From Gammaproteobacteria bacterium (GTDB lineage: Bacteria > Pseudomonadota > Gammaproteobacteria > Pseudomonadales > Azotimanducaceae_A), in assembly GCA_012960755.1 (NCBI GenBank), contig DUAT01000068.1, positions 1 through 64,000 of the forward strand: a DNA stretch of 64,000 nt. Direction: 5' to 3'. This document shows positions 17,663-26,700 of this stretch, piece after piece; within the stretch, counting starts at the first letter, position 1; each line of letters begins with the position of its first letter. The position numbers were made by a program, and so were the translations under genes. Below the pieces are notes generated by a model, which saw only the letters and a list, made by a program, of their open reading frames with translations, was not told the origin of the DNA and made no database searches.

Positions 17663-19990
17663 CTATTGTGGCAGTGCGTAAGCAATCACTTTGCCTCCTG
17701 CTCCCTCGGTACCATCGCTCCGCCCTTCTGTATCTCCCAGCGGATTGTCCCCCTGCGGTCTTGCCTGGCCTGGTACAGTGACCAGGACATATTGACGGCC
17801 GGTTTTTGGGCTCACGTAGCTCATTGGTGTGGCATCTGAACCGCTACGTAACTTGTCCTGCCAGATCACGTCACCGGTAAGCGCATCAATGGCCCGCAGT
17901 TGCCCATCCATAACACCGCCGTTAAAAATCAGCCCACCCGCAGTAATGAAGGAACCTGCGGTGGCAGGAAAGCCAAGATTAAGAGGTCCCATACCGCGTC
18001 GCCAGACAACCTGCTGGGTGGTGAGATCTACCACCGCGATCTCACTGTAGGGTGGTTTCAGGCAGGGCAGTGGCGAGGCAAACAACTCCACTTGTGCGGC
18101 AAAGGGTGTACCGCGCTGCGGTCCACCAACGCCATAGCCAAGATCGATTAGCTCCTCAGATGTATCCAAAATTTCTTCCCGGGGGATCATGTGAATGATC
18201 CACGGCAGATGCATGTTGTTTACCACCATTAACTGGCGCTCTTCATCGACGGCGACACTTCCCCAGTTCATGCCTCCGGCAGGTCCGGGATACAGCAGCG
18301 TGCCCTGAACAGACGGGGGCGTCATCGGCCCTTCATAACGCAACCCCAAGAATGTTTTACGACACGCCATCTGGTCGAACGGGCTGATGCCAAACAGATC
18401 CTTTTCACGAATACTCGGGTACGCAAAAGACGGCATGCCGGTGGAAAATGGTTGCGTGGCACTGGAGCGTTCGTCAGGCAGGTCCGTTTGTGGTACGGGA
18501 CGTTCGGTTACTTCCGTCAGCAGTTCGCCGGTAGCTCGATCAAGCACGAACACTTCACCCCTTTTTGTGGGTACGATGACCGCTTTGCGAAGGACCCCGT
18601 CAAGGGTGAGGTCAACCAGTGTCGGTTGTGATGGAACATCATAGTCCCAGATATCATGATGGGTTGTCTGAAAATACCACCGGGTCAACCCGGTCTTTGC
18701 ATCGATGGCGATGATTGAACTGGCATACTTATCCATAACCTCGGTGCGGTGACCGCCGAAGTAATCCGGTGTGGCATTACCTGTGGGTACATACACCAGG
18801 CCCAGTTCGTCATCTGCCGAGGTCAGGCTCCACACATTGGGCGTGCCACGAGTGTAATGGCTGTCAATCGGGGGTAAGCTGGTTTCGCCCTCGCGACCCA
18901 TATCCCACGCCCAAAGAAGCGAGCCGGTACGGGGGTTATAGCCCCGAACCACGCCGGACGGTTCCTGCGTTTCCTGATTGTCCAGAACCCAGCCGCCGAC
19001 GACCAATGCGCCGCTCGCGACCGTGGGCGGGGAGGAAACGAAATAATAAAGGGGTTTGACCTCGCCCATACCTGCGAGCAGTGAGATCTGCCCGTCATCG
19101 CCGAACTCCTGGCAAGGTTCCCCTGTCGCCTTGTCGAGAGCGATCATGCGCGCATCTGTGGTGGCTGTAAAAATACGTTCCGCACAGTGCTCACCCTTTG
19201 TGCGCTCGGGGATATGGTAGTAGGTTACGCCACGGCAATTACCCAGGATGCCGTAAGGAACAGTGTTGTTTTCGGGGTCGAATCGCCAACGTTCGGCACC
19301 GGTGTCCGCATCCAGGGCAAGTACAACATTTTGCGATGTGCAAAGGTAAAGCCCATCTTCAATCTGTATGGGTGTCGCGCTGAAACGGCCCACTCTGCCG
19401 GTTTCTGTCTCCCAGACCCGGGTCAGTTTATCAACGTTAGACGTATCGATTTGCGCGTGGGGCACATAACGGGTACCCGCCTGACTGCCTCCATAGGCGG
19501 TCCAGTCCGTGGCGTTTTGCACCGGGCCATAAGTTTTGTCTGGAATTGACAGAACCGGACGACTGACCAGGTTGTAGGTCATCGCTAATAGCACAGCAAG
19601 ACTCCCAGCCGCACAAATTTGTACCGTACGCATACTGAAAAGTGACGGCATATCATCACCCCACAGACTGCGCCGAATCACTGGCAGGCACAGCCAGAGT
19701 GAGAGCAGGCCAACGATCCAGATTCGTGTTCCTACCAGCCAGAATTCATTTCCTGCCTCATAGACAGCCCAGCCAAGGGTAAGCAACAGCGCTGCAGCAA
19801 AGAGATAAAAGCCACGACCCTGCACCCGCCACAACTCCACTGCACTGATCGACATCAAAATACCGGTACACAGGTAATAGGGCGTGCCACCCAGAAATGT
19901 CAGCTCAGCGCCGAACCAGACCATCGGCAACCCGATAATTCCGATCAGGGTTGCTGTGATTCTTAACGTTATTTTTCCTCTTCCCGGCAC
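17663..19990 (-). CDS. gcd: Membrane-bound PQQ-dependent dehydrogenase (glucose dehydrogenase type)
   Basis: 775 residues, close to the family size. Five hydrophobic helices in the first about 140 residues anchor it to the inner membrane and bind ubiquinone; the rest is an eight-bladed PQQ propeller facing the periplasm, with tryptophan-docking repeats (LDADTGAERWRFD, IDAKTGLTRWYFQTTHHDIWDYD, IDALTGDVIWQDK). It oxidises an aldose or another polyol/alcohol and feeds electrons to the quinone pool. The gcd name is by architecture; the substrate may differ. The start is GTG at 19988-19990, with CAGGAG seven bases upstream. No PQQ biosynthesis genes are in the window. Confidence 0.9.
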   Translation of the reverse strand: MPGRGKITLRITATLIGIIGLPMVWFGAELTFLGGTPYYLCTGILMSISAVELWRVQGRGFYLFAAALLLTLGWAVYEAGNEFWLVGTRIWIVGLLSLWLCLPVIRRSLWGDDMPSLFSMRTVQICAAGSLAVLLAMTYNLVSRPVLSIPDKTYGPVQNATDWTAYGGSQAGTRYVPHAQIDTSNVDKLTRVWETETGRVGRFSATPIQIEDGLYLCTSQNVVLALDADTGAERWRFDPENNTVPYGILGNCRGVTYYHIPERTKGEHCAERIFTATTDARMIALDKATGEPCQEFGDDGQISLLAGMGEVKPLYYFVSSPPTVASGALVVGGWVLDNQETQEPSGVVRGYNPRTGSLLWAWDMGREGETSLPPIDSHYTRGTPNVWSLTSADDELGLVYVPTGNATPDYFGGHRTEVMDKYASSIIAIDAKTGLTRWYFQTTHHDIWDYDVPSQPTLVDLTLDGVLRKAVIVPTKRGEVFVLDRATGELLTEVTERPVPQTDLPDERSSATQPFSTGMPSFAYPSIREKDLFGISPFDQMACRKTFLGLRYEGPMTPPSVQGTLLYPGPAGGMNWGSVAVDEERQLMVVNNMHLPWIIHMIPREEILDTSEELIDLGYGVGGPQRGTPFAAQVELFASPLPCLKPPYSEIAVVDLTTQQVVWRRGMGPLNLGFPATAGSFITAGGLIFNGGVMDGQLRAIDALTGDVIWQDKLRSGSDATPMSYVSPKTGRQYVLVTVPGQARPQGDNPLGDTEGRSDGTEGAGGKVIAYALPQ

Positions 19991-20130
19991 GCTTCTCTCC
20001 TGATTGTCGATGGTTCTGAATGAGCAATGACAGTATACAAAGCGTGTGATATTCGCAATGCGTGAACTTCGTGCGAGTCACTATACTTCTGGGCTAGACT
20101 ACAGGGGCAAAATGCTAAAAGGGAAATGCA

Positions 20131-20928
20131 ATGGAAAACAGAGTGGTATTGGTTACCGGTGGCGCCCGCGGCATTGGACTGGGTATTGTCAATGCGTTTG
20201 CCAGTATTGGCTGCAAGGTAATGATCGCGGATCTTGGCACCAGTGGAAATTGGAATTATGATCTGGCCGGGAAAGATGATCTGGAAAATGCCCAATCCTC
20301 GGCTGCCGCGTTAGGTGAAGTTGCCACGTGTGAGCTCGATGTAACAGATAGCGCAAGCTGCTCGCAGGCAGTCGCCGCCACGATTGAACGTTTCGGCGGT
20401 ATTGATGTACTCATCAACAATGCCGGTATTGTTCAATCAGGTCCAATCCAGGAATTTACCGAGCAGGACTGGGATCGCGTTTTCGCTGTTAACAGCAAAG
20501 GTATATTCCTCATGACACGAGCAGCCCTGCCTGCCCTGCTCGAGTCCGACGATGCAGCGATAGTGAACACAGCCTCTATAGCCGGGAAAAAAGGCCACCC
20601 GAACATGAGCGCCTATTGTGGCTCGAAATTTGCCGCCATCGGCATTACCCAATCATTCGCAGCAGAACTTGCACCGAAGGGTATTCGGGTAAATGCCATT
20701 TGCCCCGGGATTGTCGGGACGGCCATGTGGCTGGAACACCTGATGCCATCCAACAGCACAGATGAGGAAGAGAAGAATCGTAACTTTGAACAGGCGATGG
20801 CAACCAGGATACCGATGGGCAGACCGCAGTCAGTCGAAGACATGGGTCAGGCCGCCGTCTATCTGGCCACTGCTAAAAACGTCACCGGGGTGGCGCTGAC
20901 CATTGCCGGTGGTATTGAGATGAACTAG
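20131..20928 (+). CDS. Short-chain dehydrogenase/reductase (SDR)
   Basis: 265 residues: TGGARGIG cofactor loop, INNAG, a Ser in NTASIAG, and YCGSK as the YxxxK motif. The Asp after strand beta-2 (IADLGTSG) suggests NAD(H). An insertion of about 15 residues (SGNWNYDLAGKDDLEN) after that strand is unusual. It is followed 67 bp later by the flavin monooxygenase/acyl-CoA dehydrogenase and then by the class II aldolase, which look like one rightward unit. GGGAAATGCA leads to the ATG. Confidence 0.9.
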   Translation: MENRVVLVTGGARGIGLGIVNAFASIGCKVMIADLGTSGNWNYDLAGKDDLENAQSSAAALGEVATCELDVTDSASCSQAVAATIERFGGIDVLINNAGIVQSGPIQEFTEQDWDRVFAVNSKGIFLMTRAALPALLESDDAAIVNTASIAGKKGHPNMSAYCGSKFAAIGITQSFAAELAPKGIRVNAICPGIVGTAMWLEHLMPSNSTDEEEKNRNFEQAMATRIPMGRPQSVEDMGQAAVYLATAKNVTGVALTIAGGIEMN

Positions 20929-20995
20929 GCCGGTAGACAGCTCAACAGTTGGCAGCCTGCTAATAACTCCCAATCACGATAGAGGCATTGATCTA

Positions 20996-22150
20996 GTGGA
21001 AAACATCTCAGAGCAAGCATTAGTCGAGAAAATATCAGCACTCGCCCCGTTGCTGCAAGAACATGCCGCGATGGCTGAACAGCAGCGCAAACCCGTTGAT
21101 GAAGTCATGCTGGCAATAGAAGCCGCGGGCGCATACCGCTACTTTGTGCCGAAACGTTATGGTGGTTATGAGTTCTCCCTTTTGGGTTTTATGCATCTTG
21201 GCATGGCACTCGGTGCTGGCTGCCTGTCAACGGCCTGGGTTACAACATTTTGCATGGAACACAACTGGTTGCTTTCACTATTTGATGAGCCAGCCCAGGA
21301 AGACATATTCAGCAAACATCCCTATATTATCGCTCCCGGTTCCCTGGCACCCAATGGTCATGCTGCAAAGGTCGCAGGTGGTTACCGACTCACCGGGCGG
21401 TGGCAGTGGGCAACGGGTATCATGCATGCGAATTGGGTTATGGCAGGTGCTGCTATCCCGTACGAAAATGGCAAGCCGCAGCTGGGTATGTTTCTCGTGC
21501 CCCGATCAGAAGTTGAAGTCGTTGATACCTGGTTCGTAGATGGCATGGTCGGTACAGGGAGCAACGACATTTCAATTAAAGACGTCTTTGTTCCAGCTCA
21601 TCGGGTGGTTGATCTCAGCCTGCTACTGCACGGCCGCAGTCCGGGGGCAATATTTCATCAGAGCAGTTTATATCGGGCGCCCATGATCCCTTTTCTTGGT
21701 TTAACAGCAGCTGCCCCGGCAGTTGGGGCTGCAACAAAGGCAGTCGATTTATTCCAGGAGCGCATGCAAGGCCGAACAATCTACGGAACAAGAAGCAAAC
21801 AGGCAGACAAGCCAATTTCTCAAGCCCGCCTTGCCAGCGCACGAATCAGAATTACCAATGTCCGGCAACAGATATTTAACCTGGCCGAAGAAGTGATGCG
21901 CTTTGGTAACAACGAAGCACCTTGCCCGAATATCGATATCGCCAGGCTTCGGCTCCATATCGCACACACTGTCCACGAAGCACGAAACATCATCATTGAT
22001 GTGGTTTCTGCCAGTGGTGCAAGCGCTCACTTTCTCGACAACCCACTGCAGAGGATTCAGCGTGATATCAATACATTAGTCGGCCACACTGTTTTCGACC
22101 TTGACATCGCGAGCGAAACCTACGGTGCGATGCTTCTGAGTGATACTTAA
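20996..22150 (+). CDS. Acyl-CoA dehydrogenase-fold flavin monooxygenase (HsaA/DszC type)
   Basis: 384 residues with acyl-CoA dehydrogenase architecture: N-terminal helices, a middle beta domain (GRWQWATGIMHANWV and DGMVGTGSNDISI) and a C-terminal helical bundle (ARLRLHIAHTVHEARNIIID). The sequence fits the subgroup that includes HsaA, DszC and HpaB-like two-component oxygenases, rather than true beta-oxidation dehydrogenases, because the catalytic glutamate motif is not evident. Such enzymes need a separate flavin reductase, and none is adjacent. Start codon GTG. It lies between an SDR and an aldolase in the same direction, which suggests oxidation, hydroxylation and C-C cleavage of one substrate. 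Confidence 0.85.
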   Translation: MENISEQALVEKISALAPLLQEHAAMAEQQRKPVDEVMLAIEAAGAYRYFVPKRYGGYEFSLLGFMHLGMALGAGCLSTAWVTTFCMEHNWLLSLFDEPAQEDIFSKHPYIIAPGSLAPNGHAAKVAGGYRLTGRWQWATGIMHANWVMAGAAIPYENGKPQLGMFLVPRSEVEVVDTWFVDGMVGTGSNDISIKDVFVPAHRVVDLSLLLHGRSPGAIFHQSSLYRAPMIPFLGLTAAAPAVGAATKAVDLFQERMQGRTIYGTRSKQADKPISQARLASARIRITNVRQQIFNLAEEVMRFGNNEAPCPNIDIARLRLHIAHTVHEARNIIIDVVSASGASAHFLDNPLQRIQRDINTLVGHTVFDLDIASETYGAMLLSDT

Positions 22151-22163
22151 TGAGGAAACCAAC

Positions 22164-22913
22164 ATGTCATCAGAAAAATTAATCAACAACAATAAAACCT
22201 GGACTATCGAAGAAATTCGGCAGAACCGAAAGCGCGACTGTGCCCTGGGATATCGACTGTTCGCTGCCCTACACTGGGGTGATGCTGGTGATGGGCATAT
22301 CAGCGCACGTGACCCGGAGCGCCTCGAGTGTTTCTGGATGCTACGTTACGGCGTCTCCTATCATGAGGCCAGGATTTCTGACCTGCTACTGGTTGCCCCT
22401 GACGGTTCTCTTATCGAAGGCGATGGCTTCGTTAATACTGCCGGATACTATATCCATCGGCCAATTTTGGCGAGTCGACCTGATGCTGTTAGTGCGGTGC
22501 ACGTGCACACAGGTTGGGGTACGCCATTTTCAGCAGAAGCACGACTGTTAGAACCAATAACCCAGGAGTCTTGTGTCTTTTTTGAGGATCACGCATTGTT
22601 TGATGACGAGGAGGTGCAGATCCAAAGTGTTGAAGCAGGCCAGCGTATTGCTGATTCGTTGGGCAAAACCAGGGGAATTATCCTTCGTAATCACGGTCTG
22701 CTAACGGTGGGTGATAGCGTTGCCGAGGCCGTCGGCAGTTTTGTACTCATGGAACGGGTCGCTGAATCGCATATGAAGGTGCAAAACCCAAAACCCATCT
22801 CTGCGGCAGCAGCCCGATTCGCTCAGAAGGACCTCACCCGATACGGTATCGGAAAGGCAACTTTTGATTCTCTGATCAATCGGCACATCGGCGACCCTAA
22901 TGTGGTCAACTGA
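22164..22913 (+). CDS. Class II aldolase/adducin family protein
   Basis: 249 residues from the ATG at 22164, which has GAGGA seven bases upstream; an earlier ATG overlaps the previous gene. The HVHTGWG motif and a later NHGLLTVG carry the zinc-binding histidines of the aldolase/adducin fold, and GDGHISARDPE is the N-terminal substrate loop. Members cleave sugar phosphates or act as decarboxylases/epimerases; no phosphate-binding pattern is strong enough to name the substrate. It is the last gene of the SDR-monooxygenase-aldolase run. Confidence 0.88.
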   Translation: MSSEKLINNNKTWTIEEIRQNRKRDCALGYRLFAALHWGDAGDGHISARDPERLECFWMLRYGVSYHEARISDLLLVAPDGSLIEGDGFVNTAGYYIHRPILASRPDAVSAVHVHTGWGTPFSAEARLLEPITQESCVFFEDHALFDDEEVQIQSVEAGQRIADSLGKTRGIILRNHGLLTVGDSVAEAVGSFVLMERVAESHMKVQNPKPISAAAARFAQKDLTRYGIGKATFDSLINRHIGDPNVVN

Positions 22914-22957
22914 TATTGTTTTTTCCGGCTCGTTCAGGCCTGCGAACCACCGTTGAA

Positions 22958-23815
22958 TCAGGCGATTCCCTCATAAAGAGGTGAAGACGCCTTCATTGCC
23001 CGGGATTGAATGCGCAGCGTTGCAACCAGGTCACCCAATTCATTTTTCGCGGTGGAGTCATACCAGACGTACTCGGTTTTTGGGCTCTGACCCACGCACA
23101 CCACTTCACTTTCAATCTTGTACCGCTGTCCCATTATGAATGGTCCATTGCTGTAGCCGATTTCCATGGCTCCAAACAGTCCGGTTGAGTCTTCGACCAG
23201 TGGACCGAGACCTTTCATGGCAGAACCCCACAGGAATTCCAGGATGGTACAAGGTGCAGCGACCGGATCGCCCCACGGCGATGACTCCCGATACCATGAC
23301 AGCGGGTCGCTGATCAGGTTGGCATCGTATCTCTGGAACTGCTTGTCTGTGGTTGCGATTACATCGTAGCTGCCGAGGGACATACCAGGTTTTACGCGGC
23401 GAAGAATCTTGAGCTCTTCCGGGTCACAAGCTCGATAGTCTCTGGTGCGCAGTTCAGATTTTGAATGATCACCGATCGCAGCCGTACCTTCACAGACCAA
23501 CAATCCATCGTCACGTTCCATCCAGACGCGTACCTGAGTTTCACCCGGCACTAAAGACTCGGCGAACACCTGCACCTGTTCTTTGTCGATTGTTGCGTTC
23601 TTGAAAGACAGCGACAGGTTGCCGTGCTCAAACCATTCATTGCCAAAGATTTTGAGCAGCACGGGTGGAAACTGGTTCATGTGAATGTCCCCCGCGACGG
23701 TGCCCCCTCGAAATCCAAGTTCTGCAGCGGTTTCATCGTCGTGGATGCTGCCAGCGCCTTCGTCGGCAGACCAGTTTCTTGCGGCCCATAATGGGCCAGT
23801 CATTGTCTCTGTCAT
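22958..23815 (-). CDS. MaoC-like (hotdog-fold) protein
   Basis: 285 residues. A double-hotdog arrangement is suggested by the length and by a GFRGGTVAGDIHMNQFPPVLL segment, which resembles the G-x-x-V-x-G-x-x-x hydratase loop of MaoC-type enoyl-CoA hydratases. The usual D-x-x-x-H pair is not obvious, so catalysis is uncertain. The ATG at 23813-23815 is preceded by AGAGGAAAAAA; the open frame extends 17 codons further upstream without a site. The gene is convergent with the aldolase. Confidence 0.7.
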   Translation of the reverse strand: MTETMTGPLWAARNWSADEGAGSIHDDETAAELGFRGGTVAGDIHMNQFPPVLLKIFGNEWFEHGNLSLSFKNATIDKEQVQVFAESLVPGETQVRVWMERDDGLLVCEGTAAIGDHSKSELRTRDYRACDPEELKILRRVKPGMSLGSYDVIATTDKQFQRYDANLISDPLSWYRESSPWGDPVAAPCTILEFLWGSAMKGLGPLVEDSTGLFGAMEIGYSNGPFIMGQRYKIESEVVCVGQSPKTEYVWYDSTAKNELGDLVATLRIQSRAMKASSPLYEGIA

Positions 23816-23949
23816 TTTTTTTCCTCTTTGTGCTAAACCGTTTCTCGAGTGTATGCATGGCCACAATCATGGCCGTGACCAATCTGGTAAGCCAAGTACG
23901 CGCTTGGGTTCTTCCACTGAGCTTTGCAGCGGAGCACCTGAGCCCCGTT

Positions 23950-24323
23950 TCTCAATGACCGAACCCGGAGTGGAATTGGACACATGCCATATCACGCCGC
24001 CGATCAGGCGCCCACTGCCAGAACAGGAGGATCAGCGCCAGGCTCGTAGCAAGCAATTACGTGCTTCGTTCGATCACGTTGGGGATAATGCGTGTCCATT
24101 TTTCCTTAAAGCCTTGTCGTGCAATCACACTGTGTTGAACTGCAAAGACGCCAGGCAACATCGCATTGATGATCAGCGCCTCTAACAGAGGGGTCTCCAT
24201 ACCCGTGTCCATGGACCTGGGGACCATAAAGTTAACGACGATTCCCATTGAGTAAAGAAAGGATGCAAAAAAGACTGAATAGCAAGCTACACCATAGATA
24301 AAAAAACTACTCGCATGCGTCAC
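23950..24323 (-). pseudogene. mddA: Dead methanethiol S-methyltransferase (MddA-type) N-terminal half
   Basis: From a GTG at 24321-24323 the minus strand reads [20 protein letters not shown], then a [21 protein letters not shown] helix pair and [13 protein letters not shown]. This is the beginning of the NnrU/isoprenylcysteine-methyltransferase-like membrane protein MddA. At the next position, where the family has Tyr, there is a TAA. The frame continues with LLATSLALILLFWQWAP, then shifts by one base into GGVIWHVSNST, and the last half of the gene is absent. A stop, a frameshift and a 3' deletion make it non-functional. MddA makes dimethyl sulfide from methanethiol. Confidence 0.8.
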
Positions 24324-24402
24324 ACCCCCGTTTTTGGCATGTTAGCACGAGTAACATATTTAAACGCTTCACAAAATGATGTGAGTTACTACTGAGAACC
24401 CG

Positions 24403-25266
24403 CTAAGCGGAGTGTTGAGGACCTATGGATTGCCCTTGATGTTCAGGCGGTTCTGGCAGTTCGCCGGGTATAGGCCACAATATCGGCAAGCCTTCTCCTT
24501 GCATGAGTTCCCCGACTTTGACGCCTGCCCGATCCAGCGGAAAGATCGGCCATTTTTTTACTCGATGATATCCATCGGCGAAATACACCACCGTAAATAC
24601 GCGTCGAACCTTATCCGAATCATTGGCGGCAGCCTGATGCACGGTCAACCCTGAATGCCAGACAATAGAACCGGCTGACACGTTAACCTGTACTGGTTTC
24701 TCACCTTTCAATTCAGGGTCTTCCAGAATGTTGTAAGGCGTTGAAGTATGTGTAATATCCACGACCTTCAGCCTGCCAGCTAGCTGGGACCTGGGAACAT
24801 ATGCCATGGCCCCATCGATTGATGCCACGTCATCAAAAGGTATCCATGCCGTGATCAGTGGCACATCACCAACAGGCCAGAACGTCTGGTCCTGGTGAGC
24901 ATCTGTTACGCGACCACCAATTTCCTTGTACAAAGCCTGATCCTGCCAAAGTCGTACAGTCTCAACTCCCATCAACTGGGCGGCGAGTCCGGCGAGTCCA
25001 GGATGACAGGTCAGCTGACGAATTGTAGAATCGGTTTCCCATAATCGCATACACTGGATGAAGGATTGCTCATAGGTGGATTTTTCGCCGACCCCCCTCG
25101 TATCGAGCGCGGTTCTTCTTCGAACTTCTGAATCCACGGCAGTACCAAATCGATCCAGCTCCGATTTACCCAATACCTCAGGTGTCAGAACAAAACCCTC
25201 TGATTGATAGGCGTCAATCAACTTCGGTGACAGTGTAATAGGGTAGTTATTGTTTTCGATAATCAT
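24403..25266 (-). CDS. Phytanoyl-CoA dioxygenase family protein (PhyH)
   Basis: 287 residues. Fe(II) ligands of the double-stranded beta-helix fold are H124-Q-D126 (DAHQDQTFWP) and a distal histidine, probably H210 (LTVHQAAAN); Arg221 or Arg222 would bind 2-oxoglutarate. PhyH proteins hydroxylate acyl-CoAs or many other small molecules. It is the third gene of a tight minus-strand operon: nucleoside hydrolase, sulfatase (ATGA overlap), then this gene 12 bp later. It therefore probably works on the same compound class as those two. A second, longer PhyH protein lies at 33541-34710. Confidence 0.9.
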   Translation of the reverse strand: MIIENNNYPITLSPKLIDAYQSEGFVLTPEVLGKSELDRFGTAVDSEVRRRTALDTRGVGEKSTYEQSFIQCMRLWETDSTIRQLTCHPGLAGLAAQLMGVETVRLWQDQALYKEIGGRVTDAHQDQTFWPVGDVPLITAWIPFDDVASIDGAMAYVPRSQLAGRLKVVDITHTSTPYNILEDPELKGEKPVQVNVSAGSIVWHSGLTVHQAAANDSDKVRRVFTVVYFADGYHRVKKWPIFPLDRAGVKVGELMQGEGLPILWPIPGELPEPPEHQGQSIGPQHSA

Positions 25267-25278
25267 TGCTCTTGATTT

Positions 25279-26700
25279 TCACTGTAGAAGAGACCAATCC
25301 GGCAGGGATTCCGGGTGACTAAGCTCACCCTTTGCATTTCTGACGACGCGCCGTTGCTCGTCAAGCCAACATTTCCAGTCTGTGCAGGGTACCAGCTCAT
25401 CGTGCCGTTGAGCCTGATGGACGCTTAAGCGCTTCTTCATCCTGGCTAACGTTTCGGCTTGATTGGCATCATCTACAATATTGCGCATTTGCCATGGATC
25501 TTCAACGAGATCATAAAGCTCAGTCAATCCATTTAGCCGTTCAGCGTACATATGTGTTTTAGTGCGAACTCCCCGCCACTCTGCACCGTTCTGAAACCAA
25601 TCGAAGTATTTTGAGAAGTTCATTAGAAAAGCGCTGTCTGGTTCAGCCGCCATGGATTCGCCAAGAATCACTTTTGACATATCTGTTCCTTCTACCGAAC
25701 GGGGAATCGGCACACCAGCAAGGGAGCAAATAGTCGGAAACAGATCCACCATGCTCACGATAGACTCACAGCGCGTTGAAGGTGGCGTTTTTCCGGGATA
25801 GGAGAAGATACCAGGGATATGGATAGAAGCATCATAAGGATTCTTTTTTGACCATGGATTAATACCCTGCGAGCCACCCTGGGTCCCATGGTCAGATGCA
25901 AAGACGAGCAATGTATTATTCCTTAATCCATTTTCTTCAAGGTAATCAATTAACTTGCCTAACATTTCATCAATGGCGAGAATCATTGCCAGATAATGGC
26001 GATACATTTCTTCAGAGATATCCCTGACAGACTCAGGGACGTTTTTTGGCAGGGTCAGTTTCTCCGGCAATTTTTCGTAGTACTTCTCTGGCGCAAACTT
26101 TTCTGGCGTAAAGTGAGGTTGGTGTGGAGAGACAACTAACAAGAAAGGGTTGTCTTTCACATCATCCATAAATTCGAAAGCATATTTCAGCAAACCATCT
26201 GTTTCATAACCTTGCCAGCGTTCATAGTTCCAATCACCTTTGTTGACGAAACCATTGAAGTAGACCATATGCTGGTTGTAAGCGCGCCAGTAATCAAAAC
26301 CGAGTCTGTCACGACCCTCAGGAACCCAGTCTGGATGCATTGGCATTCGATCCAATGCGGGCCAGGTGCCAGTATGCAAATGCCACTTACCTACCCATCC
26401 AGTGGCATAGCCTTGATGCGCAAATGTATCAGCAATTGAAATCTCGGAATGGCGGGTTTTTGTGGTATTGATTAAATGTCCTGTGGTTTGTGGATAACGC
26501 CCAGTCACCATCATTGCTCGTGCCGGGGTGCAGACGGGACAATTAGAAATTGCATTATCCAGGGTAACACCTTCTCTGGCCAGGCGATCAATATTCGGCG
26601 TTTCAATCTGCTGCTCACCATACCGCTCACGATACAACGGCAATGACTGGGCACGCAGTTGATCAGGAAAAAGAACTACGACATTTGGATTCGAGGTCAT
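25279..26700 (-). CDS. Type I (formylglycine) sulfatase
   Basis: 473 residues from the ATG at 26698-26700. The sulfatase signature C57-T-P-A-R61 is intact, so Cys57 can be turned into formylglycine, with GRYPQ following. The first metal aspartate is in LFPDQ, and the second metal site in FASDHGTQGG. No signal peptide is present, which points to a cytoplasmic enzyme or export by another route; secreted polysaccharide sulfatases usually carry one. The start overlaps the stop of the nucleoside hydrolase (ATGA), so the two are translationally coupled. An anaerobic or FGE-type maturase is not in the window. Confidence 0.92.
   Translation of the reverse strand: MTSNPNVVVLFPDQLRAQSLPLYRERYGEQQIETPNIDRLAREGVTLDNAISNCPVCTPARAMMVTGRYPQTTGHLINTTKTRHSEISIADTFAHQGYATGWVGKWHLHTGTWPALDRMPMHPDWVPEGRDRLGFDYWRAYNQHMVYFNGFVNKGDWNYERWQGYETDGLLKYAFEFMDDVKDNPFLLVVSPHQPHFTPEKFAPEKYYEKLPEKLTLPKNVPESVRDISEEMYRHYLAMILAIDEMLGKLIDYLEENGLRNNTLLVFASDHGTQGGSQGINPWSKKNPYDASIHIPGIFSYPGKTPPSTRCESIVSMVDLFPTICSLAGVPIPRSVEGTDMSKVILGESMAAEPDSAFLMNFSKYFDWFQNGAEWRGVRTKTHMYAERLNGLTELYDLVEDPWQMRNIVDDANQAETLARMKKRLSVHQAQRHDELVPCTDWKCWLDEQRRVVRNAKGELSHPESLPDWSLLQ

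Noticed and set aside
23685..24185. Open plus-strand frame of 166 codons
   Set aside because: It is antisense to the hotdog gene start and the dead mddA, with no ribosome-binding site and no family resemblance; the minus-strand frames carry recognisable protein motifs.
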